Source of the DNA: Nocardioides sp. Arc9.136
Lineage (GTDB): Bacteria > Actinomycetota > Actinomycetes > Propionibacteriales > Nocardioidaceae
DNA: 64,000 bases
Direction of reading: 5' to 3'
NCBI RefSeq assembly: GCF_030506255.1
Contig: NZ_CP113431.1
Location: 2,294,001-2,358,000 of the forward strand
The translations under genes were made by a program, and so were the position numbers. The notes below the pieces were generated by a model. It was given only the letters and a program-made list of their open reading frames with translations. It was not told the origin of the DNA and did no database searches. Every line of letters begins with the position of its first letter. The stretch's first letter is position 1. This document shows positions 50,435 through 58,840 of the stretch, piece after piece.

Positions 50435-51783
50435 GCCAGAGCTACGACCTGATCGTCCTTGGCGCCGGGATGGCCGGTGTGGCGTCTGCGAACAAGTGCG
50501 CCAGCCAGGGGTGGCGCGTCGCGATCGTCGACCCGCTGCCCTACGGCGGCACGTGCGCGTTGCGGGGGTGCGACCCGAAGAAGATCCTTCGCCGCGGCGC
50601 GGAGATCATCGACAGCGCCCGCCTGATGGAGGGCAAGGGCATCGACGCGGGCGGCCTGTCGATCAAATGGGGCGACCTGATGAAGCACAAGCACGGCTTC
50701 ACCGACCCGGTGCCGGAGAACATGGAGGCCGGCCTGAACGGCAACGGCGTCGAGACGCTCCACGGCCCGGCGCGCTTCACCGCTGAGCGACAGATCGACG
50801 TCGACGGCACCCGCTACGACGCCGACCGCTTCCTGATCGCCACCGGCGCCAGGCCCCGCCCCTTGGACTTCCCGGGTCACGAGCACCTGATCGACAGCAC
50901 CGGCTTCCTCGACCTCGACGACCTTCCGTCACGGATCCTGTTCGTGGGAGGCGGCTTCATCTCGTTTGAGTTCGCCCACATCGCCGCCCGCGCCGGCGCC
51001 TCCCCGGTCATCGTGGACCGCGGCGAACGACCCTTGAAGGGATTCGACCCCGACCTCGTCGAGCTGCTGGTCGCCCGCGGCGCCGAGATCGGCGTCGAGC
51101 TGCGACGCTCCACCAGCATCGTGGCTGTCGAGCCGAACAGCCGCGGCTACATCGTCACCCTGGACCGGGCCGGAGTCTGCGAAAGCATCGAGACCGACCT
51201 CGTCGTCCACGGCGCGGGTCGTGTCGCGGACCTCGCCGGTCTTGCCCTCGACGCCGCCGGGGTGGAATGGGGCGAGCGTGGCGTGAGCGTCTCGGATCAT
51301 CTCCAGAGCACCACGAACGCAGCCGTGTGGGCTGCCGGGGACTCCGCGGACACCGCGGGGATGCCGCTGACACCGGTGGCGGTCATCGAGGCCAAGGTCG
51401 CCTCCTCCAACATGATCAAGGGCACCACGGCCGCTCCCAACTACAGCGGCATCCCGACGGCGGTGTTCACCATCCCCGAGCTCGCCCGCGTCGGCATGCT
51501 CGAAACGGAGGCTCGCGAGCAAGGCATCGACCTGACCGTCCGTCATAGCGACACCAGCGGCTGGTACTCCAACTACCGCCTCGGCGAGACCACCGCGGCC
51601 GCGAAGGTCCTCATCGACCGGTCCACGGACCGCGTCGTGGGCGCCCATCTGCTGGGACCCGAGTACGGGGAACTCATCAACACCTTCGGCCTAGCCATCA
51701 CGCTCGGGCTCACCACCCGTCAACTCAAGTCGACCACCGCTGCGTACCCGACCGTGGGGTCCGATCTCGGATCCATGGTCTGA
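50431..51783 (+). CDS. Pyridine nucleotide-disulfide oxidoreductase of the glutathione reductase/MerA family
   Basis: This 450-residue FAD enzyme has an FAD-binding GAGMAGVASA, a redox pair in GGTCALRGCDPKK, an NAD(P)-binding LFVGGGFISFEFAHIA, a second FAD motif VWAAGDSADT and a C-terminal dimerisation domain. The context (MerR, MerT-like) suggests Hg(II) reduction. However, the N-terminal HMA domain and the C-terminal Cys-Cys pair of classical MerA are both missing, and the C-terminus ends PTVGSDLGSMV without the usual His-Pro active-site box. It may be a mycothiol-type or other disulfide reductase recruited to a mercury-type operon. Confidence 0.82.
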   Translation: MSQSYDLIVLGAGMAGVASANKCASQGWRVAIVDPLPYGGTCALRGCDPKKILRRGAEIIDSARLMEGKGIDAGGLSIKWGDLMKHKHGFTDPVPENMEAGLNGNGVETLHGPARFTAERQIDVDGTRYDADRFLIATGARPRPLDFPGHEHLIDSTGFLDLDDLPSRILFVGGGFISFEFAHIAARAGASPVIVDRGERPLKGFDPDLVELLVARGAEIGVELRRSTSIVAVEPNSRGYIVTLDRAGVCESIETDLVVHGAGRVADLAGLALDAAGVEWGERGVSVSDHLQSTTNAAVWAAGDSADTAGMPLTPVAVIEAKVASSNMIKGTTAAPNYSGIPTAVFTIPELARVGMLETEAREQGIDLTVRHSDTSGWYSNYRLGETTAAAKVLIDRSTDRVVGAHLLGPEYGELINTFGLAITLGLTTRQLKSTTAAYPTVGSDLGSMV

Positions 51784-52104
51784 GTGCGTCGCTCCGGCCC
51801 AGGGCACCGAGGCAGGGCCTTGTGGTGGCACGCTCCGAGCGACGGTCTGGCTTTGGTCACGTCCGCGTGACGGCAAGCAGATGTGGTGCACCGTGGCCGT
51901 AAGCGAATCGACTCGCGGAGCGTGCCCAGCAGGATCCCCTGCCGGGACGACCTCGCCACAGAAGATCCGAGGGGACCAGATCGCCACTGGCGGTTCTGCT
52001 CTCGGAACGTCGAGGCCGGAGCGCGTACGTGCGGTACCGCTGGGGACAACCACCCTCAACGGTCCCTCCAGCGAGGTCGCGGACCACTTCGGCGTGGGCG
52101 TGGG
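51784..52104. other. Intergenic region with a recombination-site-like sequence
   Basis: No gene is visible. At 51837-51885 the sequence GAGCGACGGTCTGGCT continues into CTTTGGTCACGTCCGC. The first part matches the left flank (45464-45479, 14/16) and the second the right flank (48938-48953, 15/16) of the recombinase module, so it resembles an empty target. Confidence 0.55.
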
Positions 52105-52695
52105 TCATGGAAGGGTCAGCTCGATCTCCTGCTCGGGTTCGAGCTCGAGGTCGCCGGGGTCGCCGGTCACGGGGGCACCGTTGCTGGTCACCCTCACCTC
52201 CTCACCGGCGTTCGCCTTGACGCCACCGATCTGGGTCGGCGTCAGGGCGACGCCCCACTGGGTGAACAGCTGGCCGAGGGTGAACTTCTCCCCGACGGTG
52301 TGGGCTTCGATGTGAATGGTGCCGTCACCTTCGTGGGTGTGGACCGCGGACATGGCGCCAGTATCGGGGTCGACGCCGATGTTGGGCGGGACGGGGACCG
52401 GCTGATCGTCGATGGTGATAGCCAGCGTGGGGTGGTAGTGCTCGGCCGTGCCCATCGGGCCGAGGTCGAGCCCGGCGGCGGCGACCCGGGCCGGAACGTC
52501 GCCGGGTGCTGGCCATGGCGGGAGCGAGATGTCGTCGGGCTCAACGCCGGCGGAGCTCGACGAACTCGACGAGCTCGATCTGGTCTCGCTAGTGGCATCG
52601 GTGGCCGCCGGGTCCGTGCCGCATCCGGCGGCGATGAGGGTGAGGATTGTTGTGACGGCGGCGGCCGCCAGCTGAGCGGGGGTGGGTGTCTTCAT
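52105..52695 (-). CDS. Exported lipoprotein of the copper module
   Basis: The protein has 196 residues; the ATG at 52695 has AAAGGGAA upstream. The signal peptide ends in the lipobox LIAAGCG, followed by a Ser-rich linker with nine consecutive Ser. The domain has GTAEHYHPTLAITIDDQ, PPNIGVDPDTG and AVHTHEGDGTIHIEA; the many His in HYHP, HTH and HIEA suggest metal binding outside the cell. The type is known in actinobacterial copper and thiol clusters but has no assigned function. It lies downstream of the DUF305 gene on the same strand. Confidence 0.75.
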   Translation of the reverse strand: MKTPTPAQLAAAAVTTILTLIAAGCGTDPAATDATSETRSSSSSSSSSAGVEPDDISLPPWPAPGDVPARVAAAGLDLGPMGTAEHYHPTLAITIDDQPVPVPPNIGVDPDTGAMSAVHTHEGDGTIHIEAHTVGEKFTLGQLFTQWGVALTPTQIGGVKANAGEEVRVTSNGAPVTGDPGDLELEPEQEIELTLP

Positions 52696-52815
52696 GGAGG
52701 TGTTCCCTTTGCTGTGGTGGCGTGCCTCGGTTGGGTCGCCGGAGGCGTGCGGAACGTGGGGCACACGAACAGGGCGGACGCCACCGCCACGGTGGCGTCC
52801 GCCTGCGCTGCGGGT

Positions 52816-53457
52816 TCAGGAGTCGAGGAGGCCCCGCATGATGTCGATCTCCTGCTGCTGGGCGTCGATGATCTGGCCAGCGAGGTCGACGGCGTCCTTG
52901 AACTGGCCGTCTCCTTGCTCAGTCTCGGCCATCTCAATGGCGCCTTCGTGGTGCTCGATCATCATCTCGAGCCACATGTCCTGGAACTCGGCGTCGGAGG
53001 CGTTCTCGAGGGCGTCCATGTCCTCGGAGGTCATCATTCCGGGCATGTCGTCGTGGCCCATGTCGTCCATGTTGTCGGACATGTCGCCCATGTCGTGGCC
53101 GGAGTTGACGTGGTCGCGCATGGTCTCGGGGACGTCTTCGCCCCACTGGGTGAGCCAGTCGGCCATGGTCTCGATCTCCGGGCCCTGGGCGTCGCGGATG
53201 TCCTCGGCGAGGGCCTGGACCTCGGGGTCGAGGTCGCGCTTAATGGTCAGGTCAACCATCGACAGCGCCTGGGCGTGGTGGGGGATCATGTCGCTCGCGA
53301 ACGCGACGTCGGCGTCGTTGTGCTCGGTGGCGCTGACCTCGGACTGGCCGCCCGCGTCGGAGGTGTCGTCGCCGCAGGCGGTAACGCCGGCGCCGAGGAC
53401 AAGGGTGAGCGCGACGGCGCCGAGGGCGCGCGTACGGGTCTTGGTCTTGATTTGCAT
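52816..53457 (-). CDS. DUF305 lipoprotein
   Basis: This 213-residue protein is closely related to the DUF305 lipoprotein at 12170: MIPHHAQALSMVDL and MIEHHEGAIEMAETE, with a Met/His/Asp-rich linker (GHDMGDMSDNMDDMGHDDM). The lipobox is GVTACGDD, about residue 27. ATG 53457 has an AGGAGA box. The Met- and His-rich linker suggests extracytoplasmic copper binding. It lies between the lipoprotein gene and a DUF6153 gene, mirroring the order of the copy near 11-13 kb. Confidence 0.9.
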   Translation of the reverse strand: MQIKTKTRTRALGAVALTLVLGAGVTACGDDTSDAGGQSEVSATEHNDADVAFASDMIPHHAQALSMVDLTIKRDLDPEVQALAEDIRDAQGPEIETMADWLTQWGEDVPETMRDHVNSGHDMGDMSDNMDDMGHDDMPGMMTSEDMDALENASDAEFQDMWLEMMIEHHEGAIEMAETEQGDGQFKDAVDLAGQIIDAQQQEIDIMRGLLDS

Positions 53458-53584
53458 GCGAGTTCTCCTGGAAGTCAGGTAGTCAGGTGGGGTGTTGCGG
53501 GCAGGCGGAAGCGGCACCCGGCCGGGACGCTGGTGTCGAACTCTGACGGTCGAGGTCAGCGGTGGCGGGCGGTCGCAGGGCCTG

Positions 53585-54139
53585 TCAGCACCTGATGACG
53601 GAGAACTGCCACTCATGGGGTGGCCCGGTGCAACGCACCCACCGCAGCGCCCGTTCGCGGACGGCTGCGGGCATGAACGCCTCCGGCTGCAGCGGCCGGA
53701 GGAAGCCGGTGGCGAGGAGCGCCAGCAGCGTGAGCGCTGCAGCGGCGAGCATGACGACGCACAGCATCACCATGCTCGCCATGCCGTGACCCGAGCCGGA
53801 ACCAGCGTCAGCACTGACCTCAACGCTGGCCTCGGGGGCTGCCATCGAGGACTGAGTCGCGGCGGAGTGCGCGTGTCCGTCGTGCGAGTCCCCCGAGGCC
53901 ATCGCCTCCTCATGGGAAGAAGTCATGGCCGCCGTACTCGTCATGCTCATCGTGCCTGAGGGCGTTGGGACCGTGGCGGCTGGCGAAGCGCCGTGGCTGG
54001 CCAGGGCGTGCATGCCGAGGATGCCGACGACCAGGGCCGCTACGAGGGCGGCCACTGCGCTGCGGCCGGTCAGCCGCGCAGCCGTCCGCGCCCACAGGGA
54101 GTTGCGGGTGCGGCGGCTGGTCGCGGGCACGGGGCTCAT
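53585..54139 (-). CDS. DUF6153-type membrane protein
   Basis: This 184-residue protein is the third family member in the window. The first helix contains GILGMHALASHG. The outside loop is rich in His, Met and Ser (TMSMTSTAAMTSSHEEAM, GDSHDGHAH, GSGHGMASM). The second helix has MLCVVMLAAAALTLLALL, and the protein ends WQFSVIRC. Met/His-rich loops bind Cu(I)/Cu(II) in other proteins, and the gene lies directly upstream of the DUF305 gene and next to CopA, so a copper role is likely though unproven. Confidence 0.75.
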   Translation of the reverse strand: MSPVPATSRRTRNSLWARTAARLTGRSAVAALVAALVVGILGMHALASHGASPAATVPTPSGTMSMTSTAAMTSSHEEAMASGDSHDGHAHSAATQSSMAAPEASVEVSADAGSGSGHGMASMVMLCVVMLAAAALTLLALLATGFLRPLQPEAFMPAAVRERALRWVRCTGPPHEWQFSVIRC

Positions 54140-54167
54140 CGGCTTCGATGGTACGGAAACACTGGAA

Positions 54168-56585
54168 TCAGGGCAGCCGCTGGGTTCGCAACCTCAGGGC
54201 GTTGATGATGACGCTGACCGACGAGAGAGCCATCGCGGCCGCGGCGATGACCGGGGACAGCAGCCACCCGAACACTGGGTACAGCACTCCGGCGGCGATG
54301 GGGATGCCGGCGGTGTTGTACCCGAACGCCAGGACCAGACCGCGTCGGACGTTGGACATGACGGCATGTGAGAGCTGTCGGGCGTGGGCTATGCCGTTGA
54401 GGTCGCCGCGGAGCAGAGTGACTCCGGCAGATTCGATGGCGACGTCGGTGCCGGTGCCCATCGCCAGTCCGACGTCGGCTGCGGCGAGCGCAGGGGCGTC
54501 GTTGACGCCGTCTCCGGCGAACGCGACGACGCGGCCCTCGGCACGGAGTCGGTTGACGACGTCGGCCTTGTGGTCGGGCAGGACCTCGGCTTCGATCCGG
54601 TCGATGCCTAGGTCGGCGGCGACCGCGGCGGCGGTGACCTGGTTGTCGCCGGTGAGCATGATGACCTCGATGCCCTCCTTGCGCAGCGCCGTGAGCGCGG
54701 CCGGGGTGGTGTCCTTGACCTGGTCGGCGATGCCGATGACGCCGGCTGGGGTGCCGTCGATGGCGACGAGGACGGCAGTCGCGCCGGTGCGGCGCAGCTG
54801 GGTGGCCTTGTCGGCCAGGGGCGCGGGGTCGATGTCCTGGCTCGTGAGGAACCCGGCTGTCCCGATCAGCACCTCGCGGCCCTCGACGATGCCGAGGACA
54901 CCTTTGCCGGCGGGTGCGTCGAAGTCAGCGACCTCGGGCAGCCTGCCTGCGCTGGACTCGGTCCCGGCTGCCAGGGCGGAGTGGGCCTTGTCGACGATGG
55001 CGCGAGCCAACGGATGCTCCGAGGCGTTCTCCACCGCGGCCGCGAGCCACAGCAGCTCGTCGGCGGTGTGCGTGTGGAAGCTCTCGGCGAGCTCGACGGC
55101 GACGACGGCGGGTTTGCCCTCGGTCAGGGTGCCGGTCTTGTCGACGACGACGGTGTCGACCTTCTCCATCAGCTCGAGCGCTTCGGCGTTCTTGATCAGG
55201 ACACCCATCTGGGCGCCGCGCCCGACACCGACCATGATGGACATGGGTGTGGCCAGGCCCAGGGCACACGGGCAGGCGATGATCAGGACGCTGACCGCGA
55301 CGACGAGCGCGTGAGCCAGCTTCGGGTCGGGGCCTAGGAGCGCCCAGATGATGAATGCGAGCACGGCGACGCCGATGACGGCGGGTACGAAGATTGCTGA
55401 GACTCGGTCGACGGTGCGCTGGATGGGTGCGCGGGAGCGTTGGGCCTCGGCGACCATGTTCACGATGCGGGCAAGCATGGTGTCGCGGCCGACCGCGTTG
55501 GCGCGCACCAGCAGGGCGCCGGTCTGGTTGAGGGTGCCGCCGATGGCGCTATCGCCGACGTTCTTGGTGACGGGCATGGACTCGCCAGTGACGAGGGACT
55601 CGTCGACAGCGGACTTGCCGTCCTCAACAAGCCCGTCGACCGGGACCTTCTCGCCGGGGCGGACGCGCAGCATGTCCCCGATCTCAACCTGGTCGAGAGT
55701 GATTTCCTCCTCGGTGCCGTCCTCACCGACGCGGCGCGCGGTCTTGGGGGACAGGTCCAGGAGGGCCTTGATGGCGCCGGAGGTAGCTTCGCGCGCGCGG
55801 AGCTCGAGGACCTGCCCGAGAAGGACGAGGGTGGCGATAACGGCTGCAGCCTCGAAGTACACCTCGACGGCCCCGTCCTCACGGAAAGCGGCAGGGAAGA
55901 TGCCCGGCGCGACGGTGGCGAGGACGGAGAACAGCCATGCGACGCCCGTGCCCATCGCGATGAGCGTGAACATGTTGAGGTTCCGGGTCCTCACTGATGC
56001 CCAGCCGCGGACGAAGAACGGCCACCCGGCCCACAGCACCACCGGGGTCGCGAGCACGAGCTGGGTCCACGCCGACGCGGTGGCGGAGATGTTGTCGTGC
56101 AGCCACGGGACGAGGTCGCGGCCCATGCCGAGGATCACGACCGGGATGGACAGGACGACGCCGACCCAGAAGCGGCGGGTCATGTCGCGCAGTTCCTCGG
56201 ACGGGCCGGTGTCCGCGGTGACGATGACGGGCTCGAGGGCCATCCCGCAGATGGGGCAGGTGCCGGGGCCGTCTTGGCGGATCTCGGGGTGCATCGGGCA
56301 GGTGTACTCGACCGACTCGCCCTCACTCGGGGTCGTCTGCCCATGTTCTGGCTCAGTTGCATGCTCGGCGCGGCCACCTGCGGCACGATCCGGGAAGCCA
56401 TGGCCGGAGTACTGGCTGGGGTCGGCGAGGAACTTGCCCTTGCAGCCGGCTGAGCAGAAGTAGAACTGCTCACCGCGGTGGTCGACCGCGTGCTCGGCGA
56501 CGGACGGATCGACCTTCATGCCGCACACCGGGTCGGTGGCCTGGTCCATCGTGGCGGCGTCGGGACGATGGGTGTGCGTATTCAT
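54168..56585 (-). CDS. copA: Copper/silver-exporting P1B ATPase with YHS and HMBD domains
   Basis: This 805-residue pump has an N-terminal YHS-type domain ([27 protein letters not shown]), then a heavy-metal-binding domain ([23 protein letters not shown]), then the ATPase: TGES, the membrane site [30 protein letters not shown] and [13 protein letters not shown] identifies a Cu(I)/Ag(I) exporter. A CsoR-type palindrome lies 10 bp upstream of the start. It is upstream of the DUF6153 and DUF305 genes, so the three form a copper operon. A CopA remnant elsewhere (18845-19170) shows that the element once held another. Confidence 0.95.
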   Translation of the reverse strand: MNTHTHRPDAATMDQATDPVCGMKVDPSVAEHAVDHRGEQFYFCSAGCKGKFLADPSQYSGHGFPDRAAGGRAEHATEPEHGQTTPSEGESVEYTCPMHPEIRQDGPGTCPICGMALEPVIVTADTGPSEELRDMTRRFWVGVVLSIPVVILGMGRDLVPWLHDNISATASAWTQLVLATPVVLWAGWPFFVRGWASVRTRNLNMFTLIAMGTGVAWLFSVLATVAPGIFPAAFREDGAVEVYFEAAAVIATLVLLGQVLELRAREATSGAIKALLDLSPKTARRVGEDGTEEEITLDQVEIGDMLRVRPGEKVPVDGLVEDGKSAVDESLVTGESMPVTKNVGDSAIGGTLNQTGALLVRANAVGRDTMLARIVNMVAEAQRSRAPIQRTVDRVSAIFVPAVIGVAVLAFIIWALLGPDPKLAHALVVAVSVLIIACPCALGLATPMSIMVGVGRGAQMGVLIKNAEALELMEKVDTVVVDKTGTLTEGKPAVVAVELAESFHTHTADELLWLAAAVENASEHPLARAIVDKAHSALAAGTESSAGRLPEVADFDAPAGKGVLGIVEGREVLIGTAGFLTSQDIDPAPLADKATQLRRTGATAVLVAIDGTPAGVIGIADQVKDTTPAALTALRKEGIEVIMLTGDNQVTAAAVAADLGIDRIEAEVLPDHKADVVNRLRAEGRVVAFAGDGVNDAPALAAADVGLAMGTGTDVAIESAGVTLLRGDLNGIAHARQLSHAVMSNVRRGLVLAFGYNTAGIPIAAGVLYPVFGWLLSPVIAAAAMALSSVSVIINALRLRTQRLP

Positions 56586-56594
56586 GACTTCACC

Positions 56595-56611
56595 ATACCC
56601 CCCTAGGGTAT
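56595..56611. promoter_or_regulatory. CsoR-type copper operator
   Basis: ATACCC-CCCTA-GGGTAT is a 17-bp palindrome just before the CopA start (ATG 56585). This is the classic CsoR/RicR-like operator pattern. No copper-type CsoR is encoded in the window; the only family member (38730) looks like a persulfide sensor, so the regulator is probably elsewhere. Confidence 0.7.
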
Positions 56612-56615
56612 ATGG

Positions 56616-57290
56616 TCAAGGCAGTTCGACGCCGAACAGGGCCAACATGGCGAGGGCATCACTGACATCATCGAGGCTGCTGGCGGCAGTTCCCTCGAAG
56701 CTCGGGACGGGACGCTGATCGGCTTCCTCCTGGGTGGTGGCCGGGCCGTTCTTCTCGATATCCTCGATCAGCCAGTCCATCTCCTTAATCTCTTTGCGCT
56801 GGGCCTTGATGATCTCGTCGGCGAGTTCTCGAACGCGAACGTCATCGATGTCGGCCCGCTCGCTGGTCAAGATGGCGATCGAGTGGTGCGGGATCATGCC
56901 CTTCATGTACGCCTGGTCGTCGACCAACGCCTGGGAACGCGAGAGGTACAGCCCACCTGCACCGAGCAGCAGCGCCACCGCCACGAGCACGAGGTTGTAG
57001 GCGCGGTTCTTATACATCATGCTGCGCATGAACGCGAACATCACCAGCGCCATGGCGCCGCCCATCAACAGCGCCATGTAGAAGCGCTCCTCGCTCCACC
57101 GCACGTGGTCAAAGGCGAAGACGTTGGAGTACATCAAGACGAACATCACCACCGTGGAGGTGGCGATCATCAGCCCGAAGCGTACGTACATCCGCCGCTC
57201 ATGGGCCTTGTCCCCCTTCTGCTGCTCGGGCTTCTCCCGGTCACTGGGCTCGCTGGCACCGGACGGCTTCTGCGTATGAGGCGATGACAT
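56616..57290 (-). CDS. Membrane-embedded DUF305 protein
   Basis: The protein has 224 residues. Residues about 35-115 contain three hydrophobic helices (LMIATSTVVMFVLMY, MALLMGGAMALVMFAFM, YNLVLVAVALLLGAGGLYL), followed by a DUF305 domain with GMIPHHSIAILTSERA and IIKAQRKEIKEMDWLI. Unlike the two lipoproteins, it has only one HH motif and no Met/His-rich linker. It probably serves copper handling at the membrane. It lies upstream of the CopA gene on the same strand, with the CsoR-type operator between them. Confidence 0.88.
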   Translation of the reverse strand: MSSPHTQKPSGASEPSDREKPEQQKGDKAHERRMYVRFGLMIATSTVVMFVLMYSNVFAFDHVRWSEERFYMALLMGGAMALVMFAFMRSMMYKNRAYNLVLVAVALLLGAGGLYLSRSQALVDDQAYMKGMIPHHSIAILTSERADIDDVRVRELADEIIKAQRKEIKEMDWLIEDIEKNGPATTQEEADQRPVPSFEGTAASSLDDVSDALAMLALFGVELP

Positions 57291-57348
57291 GGGGATTGCC
57301 CTTTCCGATGGGGGTCAGTTGCGGTAGTTGATGTCGCTCAGCTCGGCG

Positions 57349-57786
57349 TCAGACGTCGTCGTCCTCGATCGGAGCGCGAGACATCTCGATGAGCTGACGT
57401 AGACAGTGCTGACGAAGTGGCTCGGGAAAGCCCTCTGCGAGCCGGTAGTACACGATCCGGCCCTCCTTGCGTCGTCTCACCAGCCCGGCGGTACGCAGCA
57501 CCCGAAGTCCGTAGGAGACTGCGTCCTCGCTCACCGACAACGCAATGGCGAGGTCGCCCACACAAAGCTCCTCGACCACGTCAAGCGCGTACAACAGTCG
57601 TGCCCGGGTGGGATCGGCCATCAGCGAGAGCACGCTGGTGAGCCGGTCTCCCTCCTCTGCCGACGGCAGGCGCTCGCGGGCCAAGGCAACCCGTCTCGGA
57701 TCGACCGGGTGCTGGTGCCGGTCGCCGCCACCAGTGTTCTGGTCGGGCGCGTCTACGCGAGCGCGGACCGGATGGTCGTCAGTCAC
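57349..57786 (-). CDS. ArsR/SmtB-family metal sensor
   Basis: This protein of about 145 residues has LMADPTRARLLYALD, then EELCVGDLAIALSVSEDAVS and YGLRVLRTAGLVRRRKEGRI, the complete winged HTH. CadC/SmtB-type sensors have ELCVCDL at the DNA-binding helix; here only the first Cys remains. The N-terminal tail contains GGGDRHQHPVD, which could supply metal ligands. The GTG at 57786 is the most plausible start, but no good RBS is seen. It is divergent from the Csp gene and may regulate it or the downstream DUF305-CopA genes. Confidence 0.82.
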   Translation of the reverse strand: MTDDHPVRARVDAPDQNTGGGDRHQHPVDPRRVALARERLPSAEEGDRLTSVLSLMADPTRARLLYALDVVEELCVGDLAIALSVSEDAVSYGLRVLRTAGLVRRRKEGRIVYYRLAEGFPEPLRQHCLRQLIEMSRAPIEDDDV

Positions 57787-57917
57787 CCCGCGGAAGTACC
57801 CGATATCCGTGCGGCTATGCGGATGATGCTCGTCCGGTTGGGTACAGACGTCAGGAGAGCGGCGGATCAAGAGCACCATGCCGGGATGACCCCGCCGCCG
57901 TAACCAGAGGAGGAACC

Positions 57918-58322
57918 GTGGCTCACACCAAGATGCTGGAGGCTTACCCGAAGGACTTGGGCAACATCGACAAGGAAAAGCTGGCCGAGTGCATCGCGGC
58001 CAGTTTCGAGTGCGCACAGATTTGTACCGCGTGTGCCGACGCGTGTCTGTCGGAGGACATGGTCGCCGAATTGACCAAGTGCATTCGTACTGATCTCGAC
58101 TGCGCCGACATCTGCGTCGCCACCGGGAACGCGTTGTCACGCCACACCGGGTACGACGCGAATGTGGCCCGAGCGTTCCTGGAAGCCTGCGCGACCGCCT
58201 GCAAGGCATGCGGCGACGAGTGCGAAAGCCATGCCGACATGCACGAGCACTGCCGTATCTGCGCCGAAGCCTGCCGACGCTGCGAACAAGCCTGCCGCGA
58301 CCTCCTCGCCAATCTGGCGTAG
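57918..58322 (+). CDS. Cytosolic four-helix copper storage protein, Csp3-like (DUF326)
   Basis: The protein has 134 residues with 17 Cys arranged as CxxxC along four helices (CAQICTACADACL, CADICVAT, CATACKACGDEC, CRICAEACRRCEQAC) plus HADMHEHC. Csp proteins bind many Cu(I) ions inside a four-helix bundle; absence of a signal peptide points to the cytosolic Csp3 type. The GTG at 57918 follows a perfect AGGAGG. It is divergent from the ArsR gene and complements CopA: store and export. A strong hairpin follows 155 bp downstream. Confidence 0.93.
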   Translation: MAHTKMLEAYPKDLGNIDKEKLAECIAASFECAQICTACADACLSEDMVAELTKCIRTDLDCADICVATGNALSRHTGYDANVARAFLEACATACKACGDECESHADMHEHCRICAEACRRCEQACRDLLANLA

Positions 58323-58476
58323 AGGTCGGTCCGGTGACCCTCGTGGCCATAGCTCCACGGCCGGGTGCGTTCGTTCCAAGCCGGCACAAGGGGTCGACCC
58401 GTAGGTCAGCGTGGGTCAGGCAGTCCAAACTACGACATACAGCACTGTCTCACCGAGAACCGGAATCATGATCGAC

Positions 58477-58507
58477 GACGCGGGCCCCGGCTGACCGGGC
58501 CCGCGTC
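58477..58507. terminator. Strong hairpin, likely terminator after the Csp gene
   Basis: GACGCGGGCCC and GGGCCCGCGTC form a perfect 11-bp stem with a 9-nt loop (CGGCTGACC), in which a few more bases can pair. No U-run follows, as is common in high-GC actinobacteria. Confidence 0.55.
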
Positions 58508-58759
58508 GCGGCCTCCGCCGCACACTTGGCCGGTCACTGTGCAGTGCAAGCGCGCCCAACATGCTCGCGGTCGCGGCGCGGCATCTGGGTTCCGCTCTAC
58601 GACGTACTCGCGGGGACGCCTGCCCTCGGAGGTGTGAGGGCCCCATCACCGCATAGGGAACCGCCAACGGTGAACCCGCGGGGCCGGCCCGATCGCCGCT
58701 ACTCCTTCTCGGTGGCGGCTCCAGATCTGGCACACGAAATGCCACGTCCCCGGCTTCTC

Positions 58760-58810
58760 CGAACCTGAGTGTCCGCACACACTCGAGGACGTTGCGTATG
58801 CTCAGGTTCG
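58760..58810. repeat. Inverted pair of CTCAGGTTCG at the insert edge
   Basis: CGAACCTGAG (58760-58769) and CTCAGGTTCG (58801-58810) are inverted copies 31 bp apart. The right copy is also the direct partner of 45366-45375. This resembles a recombinase site with two arms. Confidence 0.55.
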
Positions 58811-58840
58811 TCGCAGAACCGTCAAAATTCGCGCGAACTT

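Larger units (their letters stand above)
45366..58810. mobile_element. Putative 13.4-kb insert within the type IV secretion cluster
   Basis: The direct repeat CTCAGGTTCG occurs at 45366-45375 (43 bp before the mosaic-hydrolase start) and 58801-58810 (31 bp after the VirB4-like stop). Between them lie the recombinase module, the mercury-type cluster and the second copper module; outside them, on both sides, lie minus-strand transfer genes in the usual actinobacterial order. Removing the segment would join the VirB4-like gene to the hydrolase gene with about 80-90 bp between them. Insertion by a tyrosine recombinase is the simplest reading. Confidence 0.6.
58323..58840. other. Intergenic region at the right edge of the insert
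   Basis: No gene is visible in 518 bases. The region contains the hairpin at 58477-58507 and the inverted CTCAGGTTCG pair at 58760-58810; the rest shows only Arg/Pro-rich frames. Confidence 0.5.

Noticed and set aside
50431..51783. Naming the flavoenzyme MerA
   Set aside because: The C-terminal Cys-Cys pair and HMA domain are missing and the active-site sequence is of the GGTCALRGCDPKK type, so only the superfamily is claimed.
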